Shown here piece after piece: positions 1 through 7,529 of a DNA stretch of 50,888 bases; the first letter of the stretch is position 1; every line of letters starts with the position of its first letter. The position numbers were made by a program, and so were the translations under genes. Below the pieces are notes generated by a model. That model made no database searches. It saw only the letters and a list, made by a program, of their open reading frames with translations, and was not told the origin of the DNA. Where the stretch lies: positions 1 through 50,888 of the forward strand of contig JAJYRM010000016.1 in the NCBI GenBank assembly GCA_021794075.1, in the 5' to 3' direction. The stretch comes from Bacteroidota bacterium. Lineage in GTDB: Bacteria > Bacteroidota > Ignavibacteria > Kryptoniales > JAKASW01.

Positions 1-1
1 T

Positions 2-118
2 GATATTCGTCGCAAGGCGAAGGAGGGTGGATTGCATACTCTCCGTGAGGCTGCACTGAAGAAAGCCGCCCGCGGCGAAACCTCGCTCGAAGAGGTCCTC
101 CGTGAGACTGCGGTGTGA
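2..118 (+). CDS. pilB: Type IV pilus / type II secretion ATPase PilB/GspE, C-terminal end only
   Basis: Only the last 38 codons are present; the gene starts left of the window. The reading frame from base 2 gives GGLHTLREAALKKAARGETS followed by LEEVLRETAV and a TGA stop. The pattern TLR-x-A-x3-A-x-G-x-TS-x-EEVLR is the characteristic tail of the GspE/PulE/PilB family of hexameric ATPases, which power pilus extension or pseudopilus assembly at the inner membrane. The secretin 520 bases downstream and the PilM/N/O/P genes further on support this. PilB and GspE cannot be told apart from the tail alone; the PilMNOP neighbours favour the pilus version. Confidence 0.8.
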   Translation, partial: DIRRKAKEGGLHTLREAALKKAARGETSLEEVLRETAV

Positions 119-344
119 ATGCTTCAGGTTTGAACTTAACCGGACCTGCGTGCCGAAACAGTTTGTTGAATTGTGGAGCCTCTTTTCTCGAACTGCGGTG
201 TGCAGGCACGAGAGTGACAGAGTCACAGAGAAAGAGGTACCATCACTTCAGCGGGGCCCAACAATAGTAGCGCAGAAAGTTCCAACCTCCTTTACGAAGT
301 ACTCAAAGAATCCATAGATAGACAGCTATGTATGAAGTCCCTTC

Positions 345-497
345 GCGAAAATGGCGTCCCGTCCCCGTTTCGACAAAGATCGGTGACTCCTGAAGAGGCG
401 ATTTCAGGAGTTTCCTCCGGTACATATCAACCGCCGTATATTGAAATCGCCTCTCTTTACCGGGGACGGGACATCACGAAGGCCTCCCCATTTTCGC
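345..497. repeat. Long imperfect palindrome with alternative hairpins
   Basis: Four perfect stems can be read. Bases 356-367 pair with 461-472 (12 bp, gtcccgtccccg). The stem continues outwards, after a ~15-base bulge, as 345-354 with 488-497 (10 bp, gcgaaaatgg). Inside, 395-406 pairs with 442-453 (12 bp, gaggcgatttca), and this excludes a local hairpin of 386-394 with 403-411 (9 bp, actcctgaa). Mutually exclusive stems suggest a structured leader RNA or attenuator ahead of the secretin; a small non-autonomous mobile repeat with long terminal inverted repeats is the alternative. Confidence 0.6.
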
Positions 498-516
498 CGG
501 GCGCCCTTTTCTTTTG

Positions 517-553
517 GTTCATTTTCTTTTTGGGCGAGCAAAAGAAAATGAAC
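517..553. repeat. Perfect 14-bp hairpin (possible terminator or dispersed repeat)
   Basis: Bases 517-530 (gttcattttctttt) are perfectly complementary to 540-553, with a 9-base loop. The arms are nearly all A/T after the first four bases, so read on either strand the hairpin has a T-rich arm. It could end transcription from upstream, or be a dispersed intergenic hairpin. It lies 85 bases before the secretin start. Confidence 0.5.
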
Positions 554-638
554 ATCCATCATCAAATATCCGTACTCGGGTATTCTCCATTGGTAGTGAC
601 TCTGCACCGTGAGGGTGTCTCCTAAGAGAAGGATCGAA

Positions 639-2822
639 ATGATGCGCAAAATATTGTATCTGCCAACGCTGTTGACTTTACTATCCGCAACGGTGCTTCT
701 CGCGCAGGTGAGGCCCTCGCGCGACTCTGTTCGTAAGTCAATTATCCCTACCGATTCCCTGAGCCATGTTTCAACGCCTGCCCCGATCGTAAATCCGCCG
801 CATCCTTCCGGATTCGGGGGTGGAAATTCCTTTCGGCCTGATTCGTCTCGCCAAACCGACTCCGTCCACACCGTACCACCTCATTCCATCCCGCAACATG
901 ACGACAGCCTCAATTTGTCTTCTGCCGGTGAATCCGGAAATGATTCCTCACTCTATGTTCAGCCGACAGGTGCAGAAAAGAGTCTGCCCGCCAATCTCCC
1001 TCCCGGTGCCCTCGACACCACCACCATCAGCTTCAAGAACGCCGACATACGTGATGTTTTCAGAGGACTTGCCTACCAGCACGGCCTCAACATATTCGTC
1101 CAAAACTCAATCGACAAACATGTCACAATTTCGCTGAACGAAGTTCCCGTTTACTATGCTATCCAATTCCTTTGCAAGCAGAACGACCTCGACTTAACGC
1201 TCAAAGGAGGGATTTTCGAAATCACCGTTCCGCCACCTCCTGAGATTGTTCCTCCTCCGAAACCGAAACCTTATGTTGCATACGACGATGGAGACCTATG
1301 GATTGCAGCTGACAACGTCAGCCTCAGGTCCGTTGTCCAGGCGATCAGGGACAAGTCGCACAAAAACATTCTCATCACGGAAGGAACATCCGGTCCCGTT
1401 ACCGGACAGCTGAACGACATAAATTTCGATATCGGCTTCACTCAGCTCATGAACAACAACGGCTTTGCCGTCGAGAAGCGCGACGGGATTTATATAGTAA
1501 GTCGCCTCCAATATTATGTCGGAGGGAAGGAGAAAAACGGCCCTCCTCTCGCTTCCGGCCCCTACTGGATCAGCGCAAAAGACTCTCTTGTGACGATCGA
1601 TGTGACCAATGCGCCCATACAGCGAGTCATTTCCGACCTGGTACATCAAACCAACTCAGACGCAATTTTCTACAATGATGTGCCCGGCGACATAACCGCG
1701 AGGGTGTCCAACGTGTCACTCACCGATGCGCTCAATCTCCTTCTGATGAATACTACGGATACTTACAGAATCTCAGGCGGCAAATACTTCATCGGGAATA
1801 GGACGGATAAGACAATGACCTCGATGAAAATGGTCAGGCTGAAATATATGCGTCCCAAGGACCTCATCAAGATGATTCCGAAATACATTACCTCCGAAGC
1901 AACAATCAGGCCCGTGCCCGAGGAGAACGCGGTGGTCATAATGGCAACTAACGACGTCATATCGCAGTTCGTGCATTTAGTCAGGGATGTCGACAAACCA
2001 GTGCCGCAGGTGCTGATTGAGGCACTCGTCGTCGACTATAACCTGACGAAGAGCAGTCAGCTCGGAATAAACGCCGGGATACAAAACGCCCCTGACACCT
2101 CAGTTCAAAACTATACGGTAATACCTGGTATCAACTACACGACTACCGGACTCCGCATCAATGCCGACTTAAAACAGATAGGCACCATAAATGTCTTCGG
2201 CACAAGTCTCGGAGTCGCAAATTTAGGAGTGCTTCCTGCGAACTTTTACCTCAATTTGCAGGCACTTGAGCAGAAGGGGATAGCGGACGTCCGTTCGCGT
2301 CCCCTTCTGGCGACCCTGAACGGACACGAAGCAACTCTCAGTATAGGTACAACACAATACTACGAACTTTCTACAACGATTCCGTACAACGGGCAAAACA
2401 ACACAACGGTCTTCCAACAGAGCCAGACCTTCCAGAAGATTGAGGCCGATGTCAAGCTCGAGATAACTCCCTACGTCGGTGCCAACGGGATGATTTTCGT
2501 GGATATCAAACCGGATTTCGAAAGCCCTGTCGGACAGCTGTCGCCCAACGTCCCTCCGACTATCGAGCACCGATCATTAAGCTCAACACTCGAAATGAAA
2601 AACGGGGAAACCATAGTCTTGGGTGGGATGATCCAGAATACGACTTCTGTCAACAAGACGGCAACGCCCATACTTGGAGACATACCGATACTCGGTGCGC
2701 TCTTCTCGTCAACAACGAAGTCAAACGATAAGTCTGAACTAATCATATACATTACGCCTCACATATCCTACGGATCTGAATTCCGGAATGCCTCCATTCC
2801 TTCTCCAAATCAGGATCAATAA
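639..2822 (+). CDS. pilQ: PilQ/GspD-type secretin
   Basis: A 727-residue outer-membrane secretin, the ring pore through which the pilus or pseudopilus passes. The ATG at 639 is preferred over the upstream in-frame GTG because AAGAGAAGGA lies 6 bases before it and a signal peptide (KILYLPTLLTLLSATVLLAQ) follows at once. Layout: signal peptide to ~25; a Ser/Pro-rich linker to ~125; three STN/N0-like repeats at ~127-200, 215-287 and 312-387; a NolW-like N domain at ~393-458 (ending VRDVDKPVPQVLIEALVVDYN-like); the secretin core to ~710 with RSRPLLATLNGHEA, NGETIVLGGMI and the family signature ILGDIPILGALF. Three STN-like copies is more than the usual one. PilQ is favoured over GspD because PilM/N/O/P follow, although the operon is interrupted by the genes at 2847-9195. 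Confidence 0.9.
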   Translation: MMRKILYLPTLLTLLSATVLLAQVRPSRDSVRKSIIPTDSLSHVSTPAPIVNPPHPSGFGGGNSFRPDSSRQTDSVHTVPPHSIPQHDDSLNLSSAGESGNDSSLYVQPTGAEKSLPANLPPGALDTTTISFKNADIRDVFRGLAYQHGLNIFVQNSIDKHVTISLNEVPVYYAIQFLCKQNDLDLTLKGGIFEITVPPPPEIVPPPKPKPYVAYDDGDLWIAADNVSLRSVVQAIRDKSHKNILITEGTSGPVTGQLNDINFDIGFTQLMNNNGFAVEKRDGIYIVSRLQYYVGGKEKNGPPLASGPYWISAKDSLVTIDVTNAPIQRVISDLVHQTNSDAIFYNDVPGDITARVSNVSLTDALNLLLMNTTDTYRISGGKYFIGNRTDKTMTSMKMVRLKYMRPKDLIKMIPKYITSEATIRPVPEENAVVIMATNDVISQFVHLVRDVDKPVPQVLIEALVVDYNLTKSSQLGINAGIQNAPDTSVQNYTVIPGINYTTTGLRINADLKQIGTINVFGTSLGVANLGVLPANFYLNLQALEQKGIADVRSRPLLATLNGHEATLSIGTTQYYELSTTIPYNGQNNTTVFQQSQTFQKIEADVKLEITPYVGANGMIFVDIKPDFESPVGQLSPNVPPTIEHRSLSSTLEMKNGETIVLGGMIQNTTSVNKTATPILGDIPILGALFSSTTKSNDKSELIIYITPHISYGSEFRNASIPSPNQDQ

Positions 2823-2846
2823 AAAGCTAGACTCTTGAATAAGTCA

Positions 2847-4172
2847 ATGGGAGAAATCCGCATTGTGATCGTTGGAATTCGAGGATTGTCACGCTTGGTC
2901 AGCGTTTTGTCAGTATTCCTTATGATCCTCTTCTTAACGACAGACGGCAAATGTCAGTCCTCCTATCATGACCAGACTATCCAGCAAATCCTCGCGATGC
3001 CATCGGACAGCATCAATCTCGGCATCGCATGCCTTGTCCTTGCGAAAGACGCATATCCGAAACTAAATATCGACTACTTCAATTACTGCATCGACTATAT
3101 GGTGCGGCAGATTCGTTATCTCAACCAGCGGAGGACCGATCCCCTTGCGAGGATAGGACTCTTAAACACCTACCTGTTCAGACCGGGCTGGTGGAACGAT
3201 TCCATTACATTCACATATAATCTCAACGACCTCGAAGCCGACAGCACCGATGACCAGTTCTTAAACGGCTACATCGCGACAAAGCATGGCTCCTGCATCA
3301 CGATGTCGATGCTCTACCTTGTCCTTGCACAAAGACTTGGGTGGCCTATCCGCCCGGTGAGGAGCGCAAAGCATTTCTATTGCCGCTATATCGCGAAGGG
3401 ATTCAGGCAAGCCAACATCGAGCCAACCTGCGGTGGCGGATACATCCCGACCTGGAGGTATGCCGTGGACGCCGGAGAACCGAAGAGAGCCATACGAAAT
3501 GGTGTCTACGAGAGAGTCCTTACGAATAAGCAATACATCGCATCGCTCCTCGAAGAAAACGCCCGATATTTTCTTGATAAGAAGAAAGATTTGGACAAAG
3601 CCATTTACTACACGAGACTTTCCATCAAATACGACTCGACTAACTCAGGAGCCTACTGGAATCTCGGTGAGTTGTACCGGCGAAAAGCAATTCAGCTTGA
3701 CAGCATAAGATATGATAAGATTCAGGAGCTGAAAGCTTCGACGGGCGTCGATAAGCTTTTGATGCGACACCGCAGGTCGGAAGTCGAAACGTATATGCCT
3801 CCGCCGCGACCGACGGCCGTAAGCCCTGAACCGGCGATGCCTAAGGCTCCGGACCCTTCGGTATTCGGTGAATACTTGAATGGTGTAGTACCGGGGCCCG
3901 CACCACAATCTCGGATTACTGCCTGGCCTTCACCCAATCAGAACTTTCGCCGGCAAGACAAGGCGATCTACCAGGATGATCAGGGGATTCTATTTTCCAA
4001 GGTGCAGCAGATTAACAGCAACTATGGAAAACGGATAATGGAACTCCTGGCTCTTTCGCGCAGGCTGAAAGCGAAGGCTAAGAGACTTGGTATCGTACTT
4101 CGATTCCCACGAGAGTTTTTCATTAAACAGGCCGAATCTATTGCAAAATTCAGACGAACAGGTGAATATTAA
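2847..4172 (+). CDS. Secreted transglutaminase-like (SirB1/Transglut_core2) protein with TPR
   Basis: 441 residues with an N-terminal hydrophobic segment (VSVLSVFLMILFLTT) resembling a signal peptide or anchor. The middle carries KHGSCITMSMLYLVLAQRLG then PVRSAKHFYCRY, the Cys-His arrangement of papain-fold SirB1/Transglut_core2 domains; Cys150 and His176 (counting from 2847) would be the catalytic pair. A TPR-like stretch follows (KAIYYTRLSIKYDSTNSGAYW), then a Pro-rich linker and a basic tail. The start is uncertain: ATG 2847 was chosen, TTG 2835 is in frame, and neither has a clear ribosome site. It begins 24 bases after the secretin, so is probably co-transcribed. Its substrate is unknown; a peptidoglycan or pilus-maturation role is only a guess from position. 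Confidence 0.7.
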   Translation: MGEIRIVIVGIRGLSRLVSVLSVFLMILFLTTDGKCQSSYHDQTIQQILAMPSDSINLGIACLVLAKDAYPKLNIDYFNYCIDYMVRQIRYLNQRRTDPLARIGLLNTYLFRPGWWNDSITFTYNLNDLEADSTDDQFLNGYIATKHGSCITMSMLYLVLAQRLGWPIRPVRSAKHFYCRYIAKGFRQANIEPTCGGGYIPTWRYAVDAGEPKRAIRNGVYERVLTNKQYIASLLEENARYFLDKKKDLDKAIYYTRLSIKYDSTNSGAYWNLGELYRRKAIQLDSIRYDKIQELKASTGVDKLLMRHRRSEVETYMPPPRPTAVSPEPAMPKAPDPSVFGEYLNGVVPGPAPQSRITAWPSPNQNFRRQDKAIYQDDQGILFSKVQQINSNYGKRIMELLALSRRLKAKAKRLGIVLRFPREFFIKQAESIAKFRRTGEY

Positions 4173-4190
4173 ACTACGAAAGGGCGAACC

Positions 4191-5027
4191 ATGAAACGGT
4201 TTCTGTTTCTTCTTGCCGCAATAGCCACGGTGGTGGCTCTCGCTCCGAAGGCGAGTTATGCGCACAGGTATTTTGATGCTTGGGCCGCGAGGTGGACAAC
4301 ACCAGATCCGGCGTTAAATGAGAACCCGCAGGTTCTCATGAAGAAATACGGATATACGTTGTTTGAGACCTCGCCGTACATGTACACTCACGATAATCCG
4401 TTGAGGTATGCGGACCCGAACGGGAAGCGGGGTTTCGACATGATAGGAGGGCCAATGCTACCGCCGACCTCTTGGGCGCAGCTTAAACGGAACGTGATCA
4501 TGGCAGCAGCGGAGACCGGTGGTGCTGCGTTACTGTATTATGCTCCACAGGCTGCTCTCACCATCGCATCATGGTGGGCGGAAAATCCGGCGGCCGCAAA
4601 TGAAACTGCGAACACTGTCATTGATGCTCTGGCGCCTGCACCTGGTGGAGTCACTGGAGCTTTGCCGGAAGGACTTAACCTACCGGAGGGAAGGTCCCTT
4701 GGTGATATTTCCAGTATGATCATAGGGCCGATGCATGCTGTCGAGGGCCTTGTCAGCGAAGGTTACACGACTTCTGCCGAATCTAAGGGCGCCGCCTACT
4801 TCTTCCTATCCAACTACGATGAATTATCTCAAGCAGCGAGGGACAAACTCAATTTTGGGGCGCTTGATTATGCTATGAAGAACGGATGGGACATAGATTT
4901 AACGATTTCAAAAGGACAAGTGAGAGAAGGGACGCAACTTTACAAAGAAGTTCAATATATGGAGAAGAACGCGACGGATTACGGCTATCGATGGAATCAA
5001 AGTGGTACAGCTTTTACGAGACAATAG
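4191..5027 (+). CDS. Mini-RHS polymorphic toxin, cassette 1
   Basis: 278 residues; ATG preceded by AAAGGGCG. A Sec signal peptide (residues 1-24, ending SYA) is fused directly to the end of an RHS repeat-associated core: HRYFDAWAARWTTPDPALN, then YMYTHDNPLRYADPNGK. This corresponds to RYYDPxxGRWxxxDPL...YxYxxNNPLxYxDPxG of RHS proteins, with no YD repeats or cage before it. DPNGK is where RHS cores autocleave. Residues ~90-150 are Ala-rich and hydrophobic, and like in kind to those of cassettes 2 and 3. The ~90-residue tip ending GYRWNQSGTAFTRQ is unique here and I do not recognise it; by family logic it is the toxin. The likely immunity gene starts 13 bases later. The leader DNA is almost identical to the copies at 6183 and 8009. 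Confidence 0.75.
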   Translation: MKRFLFLLAAIATVVALAPKASYAHRYFDAWAARWTTPDPALNENPQVLMKKYGYTLFETSPYMYTHDNPLRYADPNGKRGFDMIGGPMLPPTSWAQLKRNVIMAAAETGGAALLYYAPQAALTIASWWAENPAAANETANTVIDALAPAPGGVTGALPEGLNLPEGRSLGDISSMIIGPMHAVEGLVSEGYTTSAESKGAAYFFLSNYDELSQAARDKLNFGALDYAMKNGWDIDLTISKGQVREGTQLYKEVQYMEKNATDYGYRWNQSGTAFTRQ

Positions 5028-5040
5028 GAAAGGGAAAACA

Positions 5041-5463
5041 GTGAAATCCTTTAAAGAATTTGATGACAGATTTGGACCTGCGTTCAAAGGCATGGGATTC
5101 ATCGGTCCGGAGGTGAAGTATTTCAGTAACCCCAAGGGTTGGCAAGCTGAATATAGGTTACGCGCAGTGAAGGTAATTGCCGATACTGATCCGTCAGGTA
5201 TTGTAGCGCTTTACGTAGTTTCAACACCGGAACCGCCAATTGCTTTTCCGCTGTCAACACTATGCACCTTAGTAACCGGCAGGGATTACTCATATCGCTT
5301 GACGGAAGAGGAGGAGATAGAGTTTTTGGAGGACAACTTTACCTCTGTAGAACGGATGATAGATGTTGATAATCGACTCAACACGCAAAAAAGAATAGAA
5401 AACTTTGTGGATGGCTATCATCAAAAGAAATTCCCCGATGCCTTTAGAAATGGCAAGAGATAG
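5041..5463 (+). CDS. Probable immunity protein of cassette 1
   Basis: 140 residues, cytoplasmic (no signal peptide or membrane segment), acidic and not recognised as a named family. The GTG at 5041 is preferred to an in-frame upstream codon inside the toxin gene because AGGAAAGGG lies just before it, and it begins MKSFKEFDDRFGPAFKGMGF. The 13-base gap after the mini-RHS gene, small size and lack of an export signal fit an immunity protein that neutralises the adjacent tip. By eye its base composition is more AT-rich than the flanking pil genes, consistent with horizontal acquisition. Function is inferred from position only. Confidence 0.6.
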   Translation: MKSFKEFDDRFGPAFKGMGFIGPEVKYFSNPKGWQAEYRLRAVKVIADTDPSGIVALYVVSTPEPPIAFPLSTLCTLVTGRDYSYRLTEEEEIEFLEDNFTSVERMIDVDNRLNTQKRIENFVDGYHQKKFPDAFRNGKR

Positions 5464-5468
5464 CTTTT

Positions 5469-5534
5469 TTGCAGAGACAAAATGGGTATGCATGGAACAA
5501 AGGCAAAACAGTTCTTGTCGCTGCACAAAAATAA
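5469..5534 (+). pseudogene. Orphan toxin C-terminal tip fragment (relic)
   Basis: In the short gap between two small genes, the forward frame ending at the TAA of 5532-5534 reads LQRQNGYAWNKGKTVLVAAQ then K-stop. This resembles the end of the cassette 1 toxin (GYRWNQSGTAFTRQ): both have G-Y-x-W-N, a Thr five residues on, and a Gln near the stop. No start or leader precedes it. It is read as the remains of a displaced toxin tip whose immunity gene (5559-6086) survives. The similarity is short, so the call is tentative. Confidence 0.4.
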
Positions 5535-5558
5535 GACGATATATAGAAAGATATCTTT

Positions 5559-6086
5559 ATGGATAAAGGCTACCCAAGCGTCAATAAAGCGAAGAGGCTA
5601 TTCATTGATTATCTCGGCAATTCCTTCTTGATGTGGCACGAGGGGGTGTTGGAAGAGTATCGTTCTTTCGGCATTGGCACTGCACAAGAGTCAGCCTGGT
5701 TTGAAGAGTTGAAGGCCAGTTTTTTGTCTAGGCTCTCTCAAGGCGATTACTCGGCGATGGGCGATCTGTGGCAGATGGGTGCTCAAGATGCCCTTCCGAA
5801 TATTCTCGTTGTCTCACCAGTAGGAAATAGCTGGACAAAACTTCGTTTTGCTGAGGACTTATGGCGTTTTACTAACATGCATACCAGCCATCCTGCGGAG
5901 CCTGATGTGATAAGGCAAGCTTGCAAGAAAGCAATTGAGATTTGGCAGGACTTGTTACACTCTGCTACAGATATCGACGTGCCAAATGATGTAATGAAAA
6001 TCGCTGCGAATGGGCGAACTCCTCACGACTACTTCCGTGATCGATTAAACTCAAACTTGAATAGAGCGTCTGCCACCGGCATCTAA
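5559..6086 (+). CDS. Probable orphan immunity protein
   Basis: 175 residues, soluble, no recognised family. Begins MDKGYPSVNKAKRLFIDYLG; Trp-rich in the middle (SAWFEEL, DLWQMGAQDALP) and mostly helical in appearance. The ATG at 5559 has only a weak AGAAAG upstream. It follows a toxin-tip relic by 24 bases and precedes cassette 2 by 96 bases, the usual place for an immunity gene kept after its toxin was replaced. An alternative is a second component needed by the cassette 1 pair. There is no direct functional evidence. Confidence 0.55.
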   Translation: MDKGYPSVNKAKRLFIDYLGNSFLMWHEGVLEEYRSFGIGTAQESAWFEELKASFLSRLSQGDYSAMGDLWQMGAQDALPNILVVSPVGNSWTKLRFAEDLWRFTNMHTSHPAEPDVIRQACKKAIEIWQDLLHSATDIDVPNDVMKIAANGRTPHDYFRDRLNSNLNRASATGI

Positions 6087-6182
6087 GCTTTGGGTCGAGA
6101 GAGTGACCAACAGACAGTCTCTTTTTAGATTCTGCCTGTCTGAATGGCACTTTATTTAGAGAATATATTACCCCGATACTCC

Positions 6183-7058
6183 ATGAAACGGTCACTGTTT
6201 CTTCTTGCCGCAATAGCCACGGTGGTGGCTCTCGCTCCGAAGCCGGGTTATGCCCACAGATACTTTGATACGTGGGCTGTCGAAGATCCCGCGCTTCGCG
6301 GGACGAGATGGACGACGCCGGACCCGGCGCTGAATGAGAACCCGCAGGTGCTCATGAAGAAATACGAATACAGGTTGTTTGAGACCTCGCCGTACATGTA
6401 CACGCACGATAATCCGTTGAGGTATGCGGACCCGAACGGGAAGCGGGGCTTTGACATGATAGGTGGTCCAATTATCGTCTCGACATCGTGGAAGGAATTT
6501 GAATATAGGTTCATTGGAACCGCTGCTGAAGGGGCAGCAGTCGCAGCGCTTTACTTTGTCCCCGAGCTTACTACCAAAGCAGTGCAATGGATGCTTGCTA
6601 ATCCTGCGGCAACTGCAGCCATCTCTACTGCGGCAGCGGAATCATTGGCTCCTCCGGGGGCTTCCCTAAATCCTGCGGGGACCGCTGAGGAGTTGGGTAA
6701 TGGAATTCTCTCAGACGCGAAGTTCGCGCAAAGCACCTATAGTGAATTCTTCAGCAAAGAAGGAGCGTTTGCAGGAAAGAGTATAGATGATATCGCAGCC
6801 GCTCTTAAGAATGGGACGCTAAGTGCCGAAGACGTTCCCGTTGATTATATTCTCAAAGATGGGCATGTCCTTATTCTCAACACAAGATCAGCGCAAGCAT
6901 TGGAAAGAGCGGGGATTTCACGAGCAGACTGGAACGCTGTTGATCGAACGGGTGAAGCCGCGTATGAGCAACGCTTGATGGAGCAATTGAAAAAAAACAA
7001 CCTCACAACTGAGGGCACCAGCAATGTCACTTCAACAGGAAGGCAGAATGAGCGATAA
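6183..7058 (+). CDS. Mini-RHS polymorphic toxin, cassette 2
   Basis: 291 residues. The ATG at 6183 matches the start of the other two copies; an in-frame ATG at 6144 is possible but would put 13 extra residues before the signal peptide. Signal peptide ends GYA; the RHS-core remnant reads HRYFDTWAVEDPALRGTRWT then YTHDNPLRYADPNGKRG, with an eight-residue insertion relative to cassettes 1 and 3. A hydrophobic Ala-rich stretch leads to AAAESLAPPGAS, a linker shared with cassette 3. The tip contains SIDDIAAALKNGTLSAEDVP, HVLILNTRSAQALERAGI and RTGEAAYEQRLMEQLKKN. I believe this type of tip also ends longer RHS proteins elsewhere, but I cannot name its domain or activity. Its last 11 bases overlap the immunity gene. 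Confidence 0.75.
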   Translation: MKRSLFLLAAIATVVALAPKPGYAHRYFDTWAVEDPALRGTRWTTPDPALNENPQVLMKKYEYRLFETSPYMYTHDNPLRYADPNGKRGFDMIGGPIIVSTSWKEFEYRFIGTAAEGAAVAALYFVPELTTKAVQWMLANPAATAAISTAAAESLAPPGASLNPAGTAEELGNGILSDAKFAQSTYSEFFSKEGAFAGKSIDDIAAALKNGTLSAEDVPVDYILKDGHVLILNTRSAQALERAGISRADWNAVDRTGEAAYEQRLMEQLKKNNLTTEGTSNVTSTGRQNER

Positions 7059-7431
7059 AAAAGTCTTCGAAATTCCCGTTCCATCCACTTCCTTCATCGA
7101 GCAGCCAAGCTTGATGGAGGAAGATGGATCTCTAATCATCACCTTTGCCTATTTGAACGGGAAAAGTAGGGTTCGTGGTAAACTCCTATTTTTGAAACCG
7201 AGGTCTTATCGTTGGCGGGCCGAAGTCCATTGTACCGCGTGGCATATTGGTAACTCCTACGATGCTATATCGGAGGTTATGGATTCCTCGTGGGCTCAAG
7301 AAATAGGCAATGACACTGCAAAGGGTTGGAAAGACAAATGGGTGCTTCGCCATTTCAAAGTCTATCTGGATAGTTGGGGCGCCTTCGAAGTCCTGTGCGA
7401 GGATTTTTCCTTTAGTGAAGTACCCGTCTGA
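7048..7431 (+). CDS. Probable immunity protein of cassette 2
   Basis: 127 residues, soluble. The ATG at 7048 (MSDKKVFEIPVPSTSF) is chosen over 7024 because CAGGAAGG ends five bases before it. It overlaps the last 11 bases of the toxin gene, so translation is probably coupled. Beta-rich look with conserved-looking aromatic residues (SYRWRAEVHCTAWHIGNSYD and RHFKVYLDSWGAFEVL). The family is not recognised with certainty. Tight coupling to a secreted RHS-tip protein and absence of export signals support an immunity role. Confidence 0.6.
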   Translation: MSDKKVFEIPVPSTSFIEQPSLMEEDGSLIITFAYLNGKSRVRGKLLFLKPRSYRWRAEVHCTAWHIGNSYDAISEVMDSSWAQEIGNDTAKGWKDKWVLRHFKVYLDSWGAFEVLCEDFSFSEVPV

Positions 7432-7433
7432 CT

Positions 7434-7529
7434 TTCGCAAACGGCGATAGACAAATAACACAGAGGGCGTATAATGCCGCTGGGCAACTAGTCCATGATC
7501 ACGTATGGAAGGCTTTTGGGCAACAATAA
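7434..7529 (+). pseudogene. Orphan toxin C-terminal tip fragment (relic)
   Basis: After cassette 2's immunity gene, a forward frame without a start reads FANGDRQITQRAYNAAGQ then LVHDHVWKAFGQQ and stops at TAA 7527-7529. That stop shares one base with the ATG of the next small gene (TAATG). A frame that looks like protein, ends exactly at an immunity-type start, and has no leader is what a displaced toxin tip leaves behind. It is under 35 codons, so chance cannot be excluded, but the junction geometry is the same as at 8792-8796 (TAGTG). Confidence 0.45.

Larger units (their letters stand above)
119..638. other. 520-base gene-free stretch with nested inverted repeats
   Basis: No convincing gene lies between the pilB tail and the secretin. 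Short open frames on both strands lack codon structure and a ribosome binding site. The right half is packed with perfect inverted repeats, listed separately (345-497 and 517-553). The left half has a tract around 205-235 with repeated gtgacagagtcacagag-like sequence. A secretin promoter or leader RNA should be here, but I do not recognise specific -35/-10 boxes. Confidence 0.5.

Noticed and set aside
332-871. Forward (332-625) and reverse (404-871) open frames of ~100-155 codons upstream of the secretin
   Set aside because: They run through the palindromic repeats and into the secretin gene, have no ribosome sites and read as low-complexity or repeat-derived protein.
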